DNA of 64,000 nucleotides from Allobosea sp. (lineage in GTDB: Bacteria; Pseudomonadota; Alphaproteobacteria; Rhizobiales; Kaistiaceae), in NCBI GenBank assembly GCA_017307955.1, contig JAFKFV010000017.1:94508-158507 (forward strand), given 5' to 3'. Below, piece by piece: positions 35,340 to 44,375 of the stretch. The position numbers were made by a program, and so were the translations under genes. Numbering within the stretch: position 1 is the stretch's first letter; each line of letters opens with the position of its first letter. The notes beneath the pieces were generated by a model. It saw only the letters and a program-made list of their open reading frames with translations, was not told where the DNA came from and did not search any database.

Positions 35340-36440
35340 TCAGCCGCGCTCCGGGAACAGCGCCGCCAGCCCCTCGCGGCTCGCCTTGGCGACGCCGCGC
35401 TCGGTGACGAGGCCGGTGACGAGCCGGGCCGGTGTCACGTCGAAGGCCGGATTGGCTGCCTTGGTGCCCTTCGGCGCCAGGCGGACCTTCACGATCGTGC
35501 CATCGCCGGCGATGCCGGCGATATGCGTCACCTCGTCGGGAGCGCGCTCCTCGATCTCGATCTCCGCGACGCCGTCGCCGATGCGCCAGTCGATCGTCGA
35601 GGAGGGCAGCACGACATAGAACGGCACCTGGTTGTCATGCGCCGCGAGCGCCTTGAGATAGGTGCCGATCTTGTTGCAGGCATCGCCATTGGCGGTCACG
35701 CGGTCGGCACCGACGAGGCAGATATCGACCTCGCTATGCTGCATCAGATGGCCGCCGGCATTGTCGGCGATCAGCGTATGCGGCACGCCATGGGCGCCGA
35801 GCTCCCAGGTGGTGAGGCTGGCGCCCTGGTTCCGCGGCCGCGTCTCGTCGACATAGACATGCACCGGAATGCCCTGGTCATGGGCGTGGTAGACGACGCC
35901 GAGCGCGGTGCCCCAGTCGACGCAGGCGATCCAGCCGGTATTGCAGTGGGTGAGGATGTTGACGGGGCCGGAACGGCCCTTCTCCTCCCAGATCTCGCGG
36001 ATGAGCGCCGCGCCATGCGCGGCCATGGTCTCGTTGGTCTTGATATCCTCGGCATGCAGCCGGTCGGCCGTCGCGAAGGCGGCTGCGGCGCGCGCCTCCG
36101 GCGCCAGTGGCTGCATCTCGGCCCTGACGATGTCGAGCGCCCAGCGGAGATTGACCGCCGTCGGCCGCGCCGCATAAAGCGCGTCATAGGCGCTGGCGAG
36201 ATTGGTGTCGGACGGATCGGCGGCGAGCGCCATCGCATAGCCATAGGCGCCGGTGACGCCGATCAGCGGCGCGCCGCGCACGACCATGCGCTTGATGGCG
36301 TCGATCGCCTCGGCGACCGTCGAGATCGTCAGCGTCTCGAAGCGATGCGGCAGCAGCGTCTGGTCGACCACGGTCACCGCGGTCCCCTCGCCCTCGCGCC
36401 AGATCGAACGATAGGCGACGCCGTCGACTTTCATATCCAT
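35340..36440 (-). CDS. mtnA: Methylthioribose-1-phosphate isomerase
   Basis: 366 residues. The catalytic Cys166 is in LTHCNTGWIAC and the catalytic Asp246 in LVGADRVTANGDACNKIGT. The substrate-phosphate motif RGAPLIGVTGAYG is near residues 55-67. It converts S-methyl-5-thioribose-1-phosphate to the ribulose form in methionine salvage. It is divergent from mtnC, separated by 165 bases, and the two may share control. It is distinguished from eIF2B-like paralogues by these two residues. Confidence 0.95.
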   Translation of the reverse strand: MDMKVDGVAYRSIWREGEGTAVTVVDQTLLPHRFETLTISTVAEAIDAIKRMVVRGAPLIGVTGAYGYAMALAADPSDTNLASAYDALYAARPTAVNLRWALDIVRAEMQPLAPEARAAAAFATADRLHAEDIKTNETMAAHGAALIREIWEEKGRSGPVNILTHCNTGWIACVDWGTALGVVYHAHDQGIPVHVYVDETRPRNQGASLTTWELGAHGVPHTLIADNAGGHLMQHSEVDICLVGADRVTANGDACNKIGTYLKALAAHDNQVPFYVVLPSSTIDWRIGDGVAEIEIEERAPDEVTHIAGIAGDGTIVKVRLAPKGTKAANPAFDVTPARLVTGLVTERGVAKASREGLAALFPERG

Positions 36441-36605
36441 GCCTCCAGTTGGTCCGCCACGCGGCGGAAAGGGGATGACCCCGGCGGTGTTATCGAGTAG
36501 AGGCGGAGCGGTTGCCGTTCAACCCCGCTCAGCCGGACGCTCCGCTAGCGATCCGGCCGGCGCGCGCAAGAACGTCCCGAGCAAGAGCTTCCCGAGAGCC
36601 ATCCG

Positions 36606-37319
36606 ATGTCGAGCCATCCCATCCGCGCCGTGCTGACCGATATCGAGGGCACCACCTCGTCGATCGCCTTCGTCAAGGACGTGCTGTTTCCCTTCGCGCG
36701 GAGCCGCCTCGCCGGATACGTCGCCGAGCATGGCGACGAGCCGGCCGTCGCGGCCGCTCTCGCCGACGCGCGGCGCCTTGGCGGCGACGAGACGCTCGAT
36801 CGCGACGCCACCGTGGCGCTGCTGCAATCCTGGATCGACGCCGACCGCAAGGCGACGCCGCTCAAGACGCTGCAGGGCCTCATATGGGAGGACGGATACC
36901 GCTCGGGAAGCCTCAAGGGCGACATCTATCCCGACGCGGCCGAATTCCTCGCGCGCTGGCGCAACGAGGGCATCGCCCTCTATGTCTATTCCTCCGGCTC
37001 GGTGCTCGCCCAGAAGCTGATCTTCGGCTACACCGAGTTCGGCGATCTGACGGTGCTCTTCTCGGGCTTCTTCGATACCACGGTCGGGCCGAAGACCGAC
37101 CACGCCTCCTATGCCGCCATCGCCGAAGTGGCCGACCTGCCGCCCTTCCGCATGCTGTTCCTCTCCGACAACACGGCCGAGCTGGACGCGGCGCGCGAAG
37201 CGGGCTTCAAGACCATCGCCCTCGACCGTGGCGAGGTCGTCCTGCCGGAGGGCCATGGACATCCGGTCGCGAAGGACTTTTCCGAGATCGACGCGCTCGA
37301 AGGCACGCTGAAGGCCTGA
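36606..37319 (+). CDS. mtnC: Enolase-phosphatase E1 (methionine salvage)
   Basis: 237 residues, HAD superfamily. Motif I is LTDIEGTTSSIAFVKDVLFP, where Asp12 is the nucleophile and Glu14 replaces the usual second Asp, as in all MtnC. Motif II SSGS (VYSSGSVLAQK) and motif IV FLSDNTAELDAA follow. It enolises and dephosphorylates 2,3-diketo-5-methylthiopentyl-1-phosphate. mtnB and mtnD are not in the window. A DMT exporter follows two bases later. Confidence 0.95.
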   Translation: MSSHPIRAVLTDIEGTTSSIAFVKDVLFPFARSRLAGYVAEHGDEPAVAAALADARRLGGDETLDRDATVALLQSWIDADRKATPLKTLQGLIWEDGYRSGSLKGDIYPDAAEFLARWRNEGIALYVYSSGSVLAQKLIFGYTEFGDLTVLFSGFFDTTVGPKTDHASYAAIAEVADLPPFRMLFLSDNTAELDAAREAGFKTIALDRGEVVLPEGHGHPVAKDFSEIDALEGTLKA

Positions 37320-37321
37320 TC

Positions 37322-38221
37322 GTGACGCACGGGGGAAAAGGGGCGGCGACGGCCGTCGGCGCCGTCGCGATCCTGCTCTGGTCGTGCCTCGCGCTGGTCA
37401 CCAGCCTGTCGCGGGCCATCCCGACCTTCGAGGCGCTGGCCATCACCTTCGCGATCGGCGCGGTGACGCTCGCGCTCTGCTTCCTGCCGCGACAGGGGAT
37501 CGGCGGCATCGCGCGCTCGTTCCGCCTCTGGCCGCGGCGGGCCTGGGCGCTCGCGATCATCGGCATCTTCGCCTATCACGCGCTCTATTTCGTCGCTTTC
37601 CGCCTTGCCCCGGTCGGCCCGGTCACGGTCATCAACTATCTCTGGCCGCTCGCCATCGTGCTCTTCGCCGGCCTCTTGCCGGGCGGCGACAGCCGGCTCG
37701 GCTGGCCGCAACTCGCCGGCGGCGTGATCGGCTTCGCGGCGACCGTGCTCCTCGTCGGCACCGGCAGCCTGACCGAGACGGCCGGCGCGCCCGCCCCGCT
37801 GCTCGGCTACGCCGCCGCGCTCGCCTGCGCCGTGCTCTGGGGCCTCTATTCGGTGCTGAACAACCGCATCGCCGCGCCCGGCAGCGAGCCGATGATCGGC
37901 GTCTGCGCCGCCATCGCGGTGCTCGGCGCGATCGGCCATGTCGCGACGGGCGAGACCTTCGTGATGCCCGACGGGCGGGCGGCGATCGCGCTGCTCGCGC
38001 TCGGCATCGGCCCGGTCGGCGCCGCCTTCGCGGCCTGGGACCACGCGACCAAGAAGGGCAATATCGCGCTGCTCGGCGCGCTCTCCTATGCGACGCCGCC
38101 GCTCTCGATGATCCTTCTCGTCGTCGCGGGCGAGGCCGAGCCGAGCTGGCGGCTTCTCGTCGCGACGCTGCTCGTCGTCGCCGGCGCCGCCCTCGCCGCG
38201 TTGCCGGCCCGCCGTCGCTGA
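37322..38221 (+). CDS. EamA/DMT-family exporter
   Basis: 299 residues from GTG 37322, two bases past the mtnC stop. About ten membrane helices are arranged as two EamA repeats. LAPVGPVTVINYLWPLAIVL and ALLGALSYATPPLSMILLVV are typical helix pairs. It resembles YddG-type aromatic amino acid exporters in layout. Coupling to mtnC suggests export of an amino acid or a salvage by-product, but the substrate is not known. It converges with hmuV, leaving four bases between stops. Confidence 0.82.
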   Translation: MTHGGKGAATAVGAVAILLWSCLALVTSLSRAIPTFEALAITFAIGAVTLALCFLPRQGIGGIARSFRLWPRRAWALAIIGIFAYHALYFVAFRLAPVGPVTVINYLWPLAIVLFAGLLPGGDSRLGWPQLAGGVIGFAATVLLVGTGSLTETAGAPAPLLGYAAALACAVLWGLYSVLNNRIAAPGSEPMIGVCAAIAVLGAIGHVATGETFVMPDGRAAIALLALGIGPVGAAFAAWDHATKKGNIALLGALSYATPPLSMILLVVAGEAEPSWRLLVATLLVVAGAALAALPARRR

Positions 38222-38225
38222 CGCG

Positions 38226-39014
38226 TCAGGACGCCGCCGCGATGCCGTGCGGCAGCACATAGGGCGTGCCGTCGCCGGTGCGCCCGACCGCGAGCGCGAC
38301 GCCGAACACGTCCTCGATCATTTCCGGCGTCAGCACCGTCGCCGGCGGCCCGTCCGCCGCGATGCGTCCCTTGCGGATGACCACGATGCGGTCGGCATGG
38401 CGCGCGGCGAGGTTCAAATCGTGCAGCACCGCCACCACGCCGCCGCCGGCCCGCGCAAACCGCTGCGCCGCCGACAGCGCCATCAGCTGGTGGCGCAGAT
38501 CGAGGCTGGAGGTGGGCTCGTCGAGAAAGAGCCAGGCCGCCCGCCCGTCCGGACAGGGCTCCGGCAACTGGCAGAGCACGCGCGCGAGATGGACGCGCTG
38601 CTGCTCGCCGCCGGAAAGCTGCTGGTAGAGGCGCCCGCCGAAGCCCGAGAGGTCCACCGCCGAGAGCGCCGCCACCACGCGGTCATTTGCGGCGCGGCGG
38701 TCGCGCGCAGCGAGGACGCCGAGCCGCACCACCTCATGCACGGTGAAGGGGAAGGCGAGCGAAGAGGCCTGCGGCAGCACGGCGCGGCGCGCGGCGAGCG
38801 CCCGCGGCGCGAGGCGCGCGAGGTCCTCGCCGTCGATGGCGACGCGGCCCGAGGCGGGCGCGAGTTCGCCGGTCAGCGCGCGGACGAGCGTCGACTTGCC
38901 GGCGCCGTTCGGTCCGACGATGGCGGTCACTGCGCCGGGCTTCAGCGCCAGCGACACGCCGTCGATCAGCGTGCTCCTGCCGGCGCGGATGGTGACGTCT
39001 TCGGCCGTGATCAT
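38226..39014 (-). CDS. hmuV: Haemin ABC transporter ATPase
   Basis: 262 residues. Walker A is VGPNGAGKST, the signature is LSGGEQQRVHLARVL, and Walker B is LFLDEPTSSLDLRH. The Q-loop is in RAVLPQASSLAFPF, a pattern typical of HmuV/HemV. It powers haem import through the HmuU channel from the HmuT-bound ligand. It is the last gene of hemP-hmuT-hmuU-hmuV, 12 bases after hmuU. Confidence 0.95.
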   Translation of the reverse strand: MITAEDVTIRAGRSTLIDGVSLALKPGAVTAIVGPNGAGKSTLVRALTGELAPASGRVAIDGEDLARLAPRALAARRAVLPQASSLAFPFTVHEVVRLGVLAARDRRAANDRVVAALSAVDLSGFGGRLYQQLSGGEQQRVHLARVLCQLPEPCPDGRAAWLFLDEPTSSLDLRHQLMALSAAQRFARAGGGVVAVLHDLNLAARHADRIVVIRKGRIAADGPPATVLTPEMIEDVFGVALAVGRTGDGTPYVLPHGIAAAS

Positions 39015-39026
39015 GGCGCGCCTCCC

Positions 39027-40103
39027 TCAGAGATCGACGACGCCGCGCCGGCGCAGCAGGATCGAGACGAAGAACGGCGCGCCGATCAGCGCCGTCACGA
39101 TGCCGATCGGCAGTTCTGCGGGCGCGACGGCGATGCGGCAGACGATGTCGGCGCCGATGAGGAGGCTCGCGCCGAGCAGCGCCGCCGCCGGCAGCAGCGT
39201 GCGATGCTCGGGGCCGATGCCGAGGCGCAGGAGATGCGGCACCACGATGCCGACGAAGCCGATGACGCCCGTGAAGGCGACCGAGACGCCGACCATCACC
39301 GCCACCGCGAAGACGATCACCGTCTTCAGCCGCTCGGTGTCGATGCCGAGATGATGCGCCTCCGCCTCGCCGAGCACGAGCGCGTCGAGCCCGCGCGCGA
39401 CGACCGGCGAGAGCGCCAGCACCGCGAGGATCGGCGGCGCGGCGAAGGCGATCTTGAGCCAGGTCGCGCCGGAGAGGCTGCCCATGGTCCAGAAGGTCAA
39501 TTCGCGCAGCTGCGCATCGGTCGAGCGGAACACCAGCCAGGAGGTGATCGCCCCGGAGAACGCGCCGATCGCGATGCCGGCGAGCAGCATGGTCGCGACC
39601 GAGGTGCGGCCCTGCCGCGTCGCGATAGCATAGAGCAGCAGCGTCGTCACGAAGCCGCCGAGAAAGGCCGCGACCGGGAGGATTCCAAGCGACAGCACGG
39701 CGGCGATCGGGGCCAGCAGCGCGGCGCCGGTGATGATCGCGGCGACGGCGCCGAGCGCGGCGCCGGACGAGACGCCGACAAGGCCCGGATCGGCGAGCGG
39801 ATTGCGGAAGAGCCCCTGCAGCATCGTGCCCGACACCGCTAGCGCGGCACCGACCAGCGCGCCGAGCAGCAGGCGCGGCAGGCGGATATCGACAAGCACG
39901 ATGCGCTCGGTGACATCGGCCGCCGGCTGGCCCGTCAGCCAGTCACCGAGGATGGCGAGGACGCGGCCGGCCGGCAGGCCATAGGGACCGGTCGCGAGCG
40001 CCGCCGCCATCACGGCAAGGAGCAGCAGCGCCAGCAGCGCCACCGCGATGCGGGCACGGGCGCGGCGGTCGCCGGCGGGCGCCGCGGTGAGCGCCATGGT
40101 CAT
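39027..40103 (-). CDS. hmuU: Haemin ABC transporter permease (FecCD family)
   Basis: 358 residues with about ten membrane helices of the BtuC/FecCD fold. Diagnostic stretches include VDIRLPRLLLGALVGAALAVSG, FRNPLADPGLVGVSSGAALG, and the coupling-helix region GVIGFVGIVVPHLLRL. Its ATG overlaps the hmuT stop (ATGA). It forms the inner-membrane pore of the haem importer. Confidence 0.95.
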   Translation of the reverse strand: MTMALTAAPAGDRRARARIAVALLALLLLAVMAAALATGPYGLPAGRVLAILGDWLTGQPAADVTERIVLVDIRLPRLLLGALVGAALAVSGTMLQGLFRNPLADPGLVGVSSGAALGAVAAIITGAALLAPIAAVLSLGILPVAAFLGGFVTTLLLYAIATRQGRTSVATMLLAGIAIGAFSGAITSWLVFRSTDAQLRELTFWTMGSLSGATWLKIAFAAPPILAVLALSPVVARGLDALVLGEAEAHHLGIDTERLKTVIVFAVAVMVGVSVAFTGVIGFVGIVVPHLLRLGIGPEHRTLLPAAALLGASLLIGADIVCRIAVAPAELPIGIVTALIGAPFFVSILLRRRGVVDL

Positions 40104-41077
40104 CGCGCCGATCCGATCGCGAGGCCGGGATAGAGCGCCCTGGCGAGATCGGCCGCGGCGTCCGGCATGCGCGGGCCGAAGCCGAGCAGATAGAGCCCGT
40201 CCATCACGATCAGCGATTTCGACGCCGCCGCCGGCGTCGCGGCCAGCGCCGGAATGGCGAAGAGCGCCGCCGGATCGGCGCCCTCCATGCCCGGCCGCGT
40301 CATCATCACGACGCTTTCCGGCATCGCCGCCGCCATCGCCTCGGGCGAGGCCGGCTTGTAGCCCTCGACCGTGCCGAACGGATTGACCGCGCCGGCCGCC
40401 GTCAGCATCGCATTGGCGGCGGTGTGGCCGCCGGCCGCGAGCAGGCGGTCGCCGCTCGAACTCATCAGGAAGATGGCGCGCTTGCGCTTGTCGGCCGGGA
40501 TCGCGGCGATCGCGGCGGCGAGCGCATCGGCGCGTCGGGTGACCTCGGCCGCGAGCGCCTTGCTCTTCTCCTCCTCGCCGATCACCGCGCCGATGAGCGC
40601 GATCTTCTTCGCGATGCCCTCGGCGCTGTAGGGCTCCGGCAGCATGACGACCGGCACCGAGGCGGAGAGCAGCAGGTCGAGCGCCTCCTTCGGCCCCGAT
40701 CCCTCGACGGCGAGGATGAGGTCGGGCTTCACCGAGAGGACGCTCTCGGCCGAAAGGGCGCGCATATAGCCGACATCCGGCTTCTGGAGCGCCTCGGGCG
40801 GATAGAGGCTGGTCTGGTCGCGCGCGACGACGCGGTCGCCGGCGCCGAGCGCATAGAGGATCTCGGTGACGGCGCCGCCGATCGAGACGATCCGGTCGGC
40901 GCTCGCGATCGTGACCTCGCGGCCGCGCGCATCGACCACGCTCCGCTCCGCCGCGATCGATTGCTGGATGGCGAAGAGCGTGATGACCAGCGCCGCCGCG
41001 AAACCCATGCAGAGCCGCAGCTGGCGCGAGGCGGGCGGGAGGTGAAGCGGCGTGTGGAAGAGCGGGAGGGTGCGCAT
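40100..41077 (-). CDS. hmuT: Periplasmic haemin-binding protein
   Basis: 325 residues from ATG 41077. The N-terminal region contains one hydrophobic segment (LRLCMGFAAALVITLFAIQQ) ending near SIAAER, a signal peptide. The mature protein is a TroA-fold haem binder: RIVSIGGAVTEILYALGAGD, DQTSLYP with the conserved Tyr as candidate haem ligand, and VGYMRALSAESVLSVKPDLI. It starts 14 bases after hemP. It shuttles haem to HmuUV. Confidence 0.93.
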   Translation of the reverse strand: MRTLPLFHTPLHLPPASRQLRLCMGFAAALVITLFAIQQSIAAERSVVDARGREVTIASADRIVSIGGAVTEILYALGAGDRVVARDQTSLYPPEALQKPDVGYMRALSAESVLSVKPDLILAVEGSGPKEALDLLLSASVPVVMLPEPYSAEGIAKKIALIGAVIGEEEKSKALAAEVTRRADALAAAIAAIPADKRKRAIFLMSSSGDRLLAAGGHTAANAMLTAAGAVNPFGTVEGYKPASPEAMAAAMPESVVMMTRPGMEGADPAALFAIPALAATPAAASKSLIVMDGLYLLGFGPRMPDAAADLARALYPGLAIGSAR

Positions 41078-41091
41078 CGTCGCGGCTCCGG

Positions 41092-41301
41092 TCACTTGTT
41101 GAGGATGAGCTTGCCGACCCGCGTCAGGCGCAGGCGGTAATCGTCGCCGCCATGGCGGATGATGACCTCGCGGCCGCCCTGGAGCAGGGCTTCGCTGGTC
41201 ACGATCCGCGGGCCGCCGGTCTCGCGGGCTTCGGCGGGCGCTTCGGCCAGGACCGGCATCGGCTCGACGTCCGGCATCGGCTCGGCTTCGGGATCCGGCA
41301 T
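41092..41301 (-). CDS. hemP: Haemin uptake protein HemP
   Basis: 69 residues from ATG 41301, with GGAG seven bases upstream. The first 25 residues are a repetitive acidic/Pro/Met run ([15 protein letters not shown]), so a start further in is possible. The C-terminal 40 residues are the family core: [19 protein letters not shown], then [17 protein letters not shown]. HemP/HmuP proteins act in haem uptake, in some rhizobia as an activator of the receptor gene. First gene of the hmu operon. Confidence 0.9.
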   Translation of the reverse strand: MPDPEAEPMPDVEPMPVLAEAPAEARETGGPRIVTSEALLQGGREVIIRHGGDDYRLRLTRVGKLILNK

Positions 41302-41355
41302 GGGTGATCTCCGCCATTGCGCCGCCTTCGGCAGCGGCAGTCTTGAACGCTTCCA

Positions 41356-41376
41356 AGTTGCGAACCGTTCGCAACT
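41356..41376. promoter_or_regulatory. 21-bp palindrome in the hemP/haem-receptor divergent promoter region
   Basis: AGTTGCGAA-CCG-TTCGCAACT is a perfect inverted repeat with 9-bp arms. It lies 55 bases upstream of hemP and about 170 upstream of the receptor start, directly beside a receptor -35 candidate. Position suggests an iron-responsive operator (Fur, Irr or RirA type, or a HmuP target) controlling both directions. The regulator cannot be named from the sequence. Confidence 0.65.
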
Positions 41377-41382
41377 AATTAC

Positions 41383-41411
41383 TTGACTGCCATACTCACC
41401 TTTCATAAGGA
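41383..41411 (+). promoter_or_regulatory. Candidate promoter of the haem receptor gene
   Basis: TTGACT (41383-41388), a 17-base spacer and TAAGGA (41406-41411) resemble a sigma-70 promoter with a strong -35 and weak -10. It begins seven bases after the 21-bp palindrome. The local sequence is markedly less GC-rich than average, as expected for a promoter here. The leader to the ATG would be about 130 bases. Confidence 0.45.
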
Positions 41412-41547
41412 TCGCAACGAGAACTTTTGATCAGGCCGCCGGACGATCCCGCCCGGCCGCCTCTGCCGAGCCCGCCCGTCCGGCCGCCCTCCCGCGGACC
41501 GTGCCAGCCAGCCAGGCCCTTCCACCGTCCAGTTCCTGGGGGCTTTG

Positions 41548-43806
41548 ATGCGCATGGCGCGACTGAATGCCCGGCTTCTCGCCGGCTCCGCTTTCCTGAC
41601 CTTCCTCACCGCGAGCGCCGGCATCGCGAGCGCCCAGCAGGCCGCCGGCGAGGAGACCGTCAATCTCGACGCCGTCGTCGTCCAGGGCGGTTCGGGATCA
41701 GGCTCCGGCATCGGCGATGCGAGCCCCGCCGTGACCTCGAAGGAGGGCACCGCGCTCGTCACGACCACGACGCAGCAGGAGCTTACCGACCGGATGATCG
41801 AGTCCTGGCAGGGCTTTGGTCAGCGCGCCGAGCCGAGCGTCAACTTCTCGAGCCAGAACAACAGCATCAATGTCCGCGGCCTCGGCGAGAACAACGTCCT
41901 CACCACGATCGACGGCATCCGCCTGCCCTGGCTCGGCTCCGCCGATCCGCGCGGCGTCACCGGCGGCCTGTCGACCTTCGATTTCAACGCCCTGACGGCG
42001 ATCGACATCGTGCGCGGCGCCGATTCGAGCGTCGTCGGCTCGGGCGCCATGGGCGGCCTCGTCGCCCTCACCACGCTTTCGGCCGATGACGTCATCACCG
42101 AAGGCAAGAAGTGGGGCTTCATCACCAAGAACATCTATACGAGCGCCAACAACGCCTTCACGACCTCGAACGCCGTCGCCGGCAAGATCAACGACACGTC
42201 GGTCCTCGTGCAGGGCTCCTATGTGACGGGCCACCAGACGGAGACCAACGGCGACACCGGCGGCTACGGCACGACCCGCACCGAGGCCAATCCAGAGGAT
42301 TTCGAGAACTACAGCATCCTCGGCAAGCTGACGCACAGCATCGACAACGTGCACACCTTCACGCTGACGGGCGAGACCTTCCAGGCCAATTCGTCGACCG
42401 ACGCGATGGCGAGCCAGTCGCTGACCGGCAACTATCGGCCGGGCAACTACACGACCGGCGAGGACGGCTCGCGCCAGCGCGTCTCGCTCACCTATGACTA
42501 TGACGCGGCGGCGCCCGGCGGCTTCGCCGACAGGGCGCAGGCGATCCTCTACTGGCAGAATCTCGAGCAGACGGATTCGACCAATGCCTGGCGCTCGACG
42601 AGCGTCATCGGCCCCTATATCCGCGAGAACACCAACCAGATCCAGGAATACGGCCTCACCGGCTTCGCCGAGAAGGCGCTGACGCTCGGCGGCTACGAGA
42701 ACCGCATCACTTGGGGCGGCGAGTTCTACATGACGGATACGAGCCAGTATTCGGCCGGCCTCGACAACTGCCCGCCCAATGCCACCACCTCGCCCTGCTC
42801 GATGCTGCACACGAACCAGGCCGACATGCCCGACGCCGAGGGCACGACCTTCGGCATCTATGTCCGCGACGAGGTCGCGGTCGGCAACAATGTCTTCCTG
42901 ACGCCGGGCCTGCGCTATGACTGGTACCAGCAGGTGCCGCAGGCGACCGCCGGCTATGGCAACGGCAACGAGGCCTATATCGGCCTGCCGGACACCTCCT
43001 CGGGCTCGAAGTTCTCGCCGAGCCTGCTCGGCACCTGGAAGGCGACCGATAAGCTCTCCTTCTATGCGCAGTGGGCCCAGGCCTTCACCGCGCCGACGCC
43101 GAGCCAGCTCTACCTGACCTATGGCGGACCGGGCGCCTATCTCTCGATCGGCAATCCCGACCTCGAGGCCCAGGAAGGCACCGGCTACGAGATCGGCACC
43201 AAGTTCGGCGACGACCAGCTCGGCGGCAGCCTCGCGGCCTTCACCAATTTCTACAAGAACTTCATCGACTCGGAGAGCCTGACGGCCACCGAGGCGGCGG
43301 CGCGTGGCTACGACCTCAGCGAGTATCCGTTCGGCATCACCGAATATGTGAACCTCGAAAGCGTCAACATCTACGGCATCGAGGCGCGCGGCAGCTGGAA
43401 GTTCGCCCCGAACTGGCGGACCTGGGGCTCGCTCGCCTGGATGGTCGGGCAGGACCTCGCCAACAACACCTATATCGACAGCGTTCCGCCGCTGAAGGGC
43501 GTCGTCGGCATCGGCTATGCCGATGTCGAATGGGGCACCGACCTGCTCCTCACCGCCGCCGCGGTGCATGCGCAGACCTCGACCACCTTCCAGGCGCCGG
43601 CCTATGCGGTGGTCGACTGGACCGCCTGGTGGACCCCGGCCAAGCTCCCGGGCCTGCGCGTCCAGGCCGGCGTCTTCAACCTCTTCGACGAGACCTATTT
43701 CAACTATCTCGACGTGCCGACCTCGGTCACCGCGTCCAGCTCCAATCTCGACTTCTATTCCGAGCCCGGCCGCAACTACCAGGTGAACCTCACCTACCAG
43801 TTCTGA
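41548..43806 (+). CDS. hmuR: TonB-dependent haem/haemoglobin receptor
   Basis: 752 residues from ATG 41548 with GGGGG upstream. Signal peptide with cleavage after ASA (about residue 29), then a TonB box ETVNLDAVVV. The plug domain runs to about 190 and includes NSINVRGLGENNVLTTIDGI. A 22-strand barrel ends in Phe (NYQVNLTYQF), as required for outer-membrane assembly. The late segment FNLFDETYFNYLDVPT is typical of haem-receptor families. Divergent from hemP-hmuTUV and followed by a haem monooxygenase. No tonB/exbBD is in the window. Confidence 0.9.
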   Translation: MRMARLNARLLAGSAFLTFLTASAGIASAQQAAGEETVNLDAVVVQGGSGSGSGIGDASPAVTSKEGTALVTTTTQQELTDRMIESWQGFGQRAEPSVNFSSQNNSINVRGLGENNVLTTIDGIRLPWLGSADPRGVTGGLSTFDFNALTAIDIVRGADSSVVGSGAMGGLVALTTLSADDVITEGKKWGFITKNIYTSANNAFTTSNAVAGKINDTSVLVQGSYVTGHQTETNGDTGGYGTTRTEANPEDFENYSILGKLTHSIDNVHTFTLTGETFQANSSTDAMASQSLTGNYRPGNYTTGEDGSRQRVSLTYDYDAAAPGGFADRAQAILYWQNLEQTDSTNAWRSTSVIGPYIRENTNQIQEYGLTGFAEKALTLGGYENRITWGGEFYMTDTSQYSAGLDNCPPNATTSPCSMLHTNQADMPDAEGTTFGIYVRDEVAVGNNVFLTPGLRYDWYQQVPQATAGYGNGNEAYIGLPDTSSGSKFSPSLLGTWKATDKLSFYAQWAQAFTAPTPSQLYLTYGGPGAYLSIGNPDLEAQEGTGYEIGTKFGDDQLGGSLAAFTNFYKNFIDSESLTATEAAARGYDLSEYPFGITEYVNLESVNIYGIEARGSWKFAPNWRTWGSLAWMVGQDLANNTYIDSVPPLKGVVGIGYADVEWGTDLLLTAAAVHAQTSTTFQAPAYAVVDWTAWWTPAKLPGLRVQAGVFNLFDETYFNYLDVPTSVTASSSNLDFYSEPGRNYQVNLTYQF

Positions 43807-43863
43807 CCGGCGCCACCCGCCAAAGCCTTCGCGGTGCGGTGGTGTGGTGACTCCGCCCCGCGC

Positions 43864-43895
43864 GAGGAGGGAGGTCCTTCGAGACCTCCCTCCTC
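43864..43895 (+). terminator. 13-bp perfect hairpin between receptor and haem monooxygenase genes
   Basis: GAGGAGGGAGGTC pairs with GACCTCCCTCCTC around a CTTCGA loop, 58 bases after the receptor stop and 63 before the next ATG. There is no T-run (ATCTCGTTC follows). It may terminate partially, attenuate readthrough or stabilise the receptor mRNA 3' end. The right arm is Shine-Dalgarno-complementary, the left arm Shine-Dalgarno-like. Confidence 0.6.
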
Positions 43896-43958
43896 ATCTC
43901 GTTCACCCCGCACCATCTTCACCGACGCACCCGAACGGCACGCACAAGAGGATCCGCC

Positions 43959-44267
43959 ATGTTCATCGCCATGAACCGCTTCAAGGTCAGCAAGGGCTCC
44001 GAGGAGGCCTTCGAGGAGGTCTGGCGCAGCCGCGACCGGCATCTCGACGAACTCGAGGGCTTCGTCGATTTCCATCTCCTCAAGGGTCCCGAGGCGGACG
44101 ACCACACGCTCTACGCCTCGCACACGGTCTGGCAGACCCGCGATCATTTCGTCGCCTGGACCAAGTCGGAGCAGTTCCGCAAGGCGCATCAGGGCGCGGG
44201 CGACCGCAAGCCGCTGTTCCAGGGCCACCCCACCTTCGAGGGCTTCGAGAGCGTCATCGGCGCCTGA
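43959..44267 (+). CDS. hmuQ: IsdG-type haem-degrading monooxygenase
   Basis: 102 residues, ferredoxin-like ABM fold. The catalytic triad of IsdG enzymes is present at matching positions: Asn6 (AMNRF), Trp67 (FVAWTKS) and haem-ligand His77 (FRKAH). It would open imported haem to release iron in the cytosol, like HmuQ/BhuQ of rhizobia and Brucella. It follows the receptor gene after a 152-base gap with a hairpin. The symbol is by analogy to Bradyrhizobium. Confidence 0.88.
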   Translation: MFIAMNRFKVSKGSEEAFEEVWRSRDRHLDELEGFVDFHLLKGPEADDHTLYASHTVWQTRDHFVAWTKSEQFRKAHQGAGDRKPLFQGHPTFEGFESVIGA

Positions 44268-44347
44268 GACCGGCCAGGCCGCGCCGTCATGGCGCGGCCG
44301 GAAGGCTTGCCGGGGACCGCGGACGGGACTATATCGCTTTTCGTCGC

Positions 44348-44375
44348 TTCACTGATGATAAGCTTTACATACTAA
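44348..44375 (+). promoter_or_regulatory. Candidate promoter in an AT-rich patch upstream of the MFS gene
   Basis: TTCACT, a 16-base spacer and TACTAA lie within 44340-44378, which is strikingly AT-rich (GATGATAAGCTTTACATACT) for this genome. It is about 65 bases upstream of the MFS start. No clear palindrome. Confidence 0.4.

Noticed and set aside
36441..36605. SAM riboswitch between mtnA and mtnC
   Set aside because: The 165-base divergent region shows no SAM-I or SAM-II core that I can fold by eye; a covariance-model search would be decisive.
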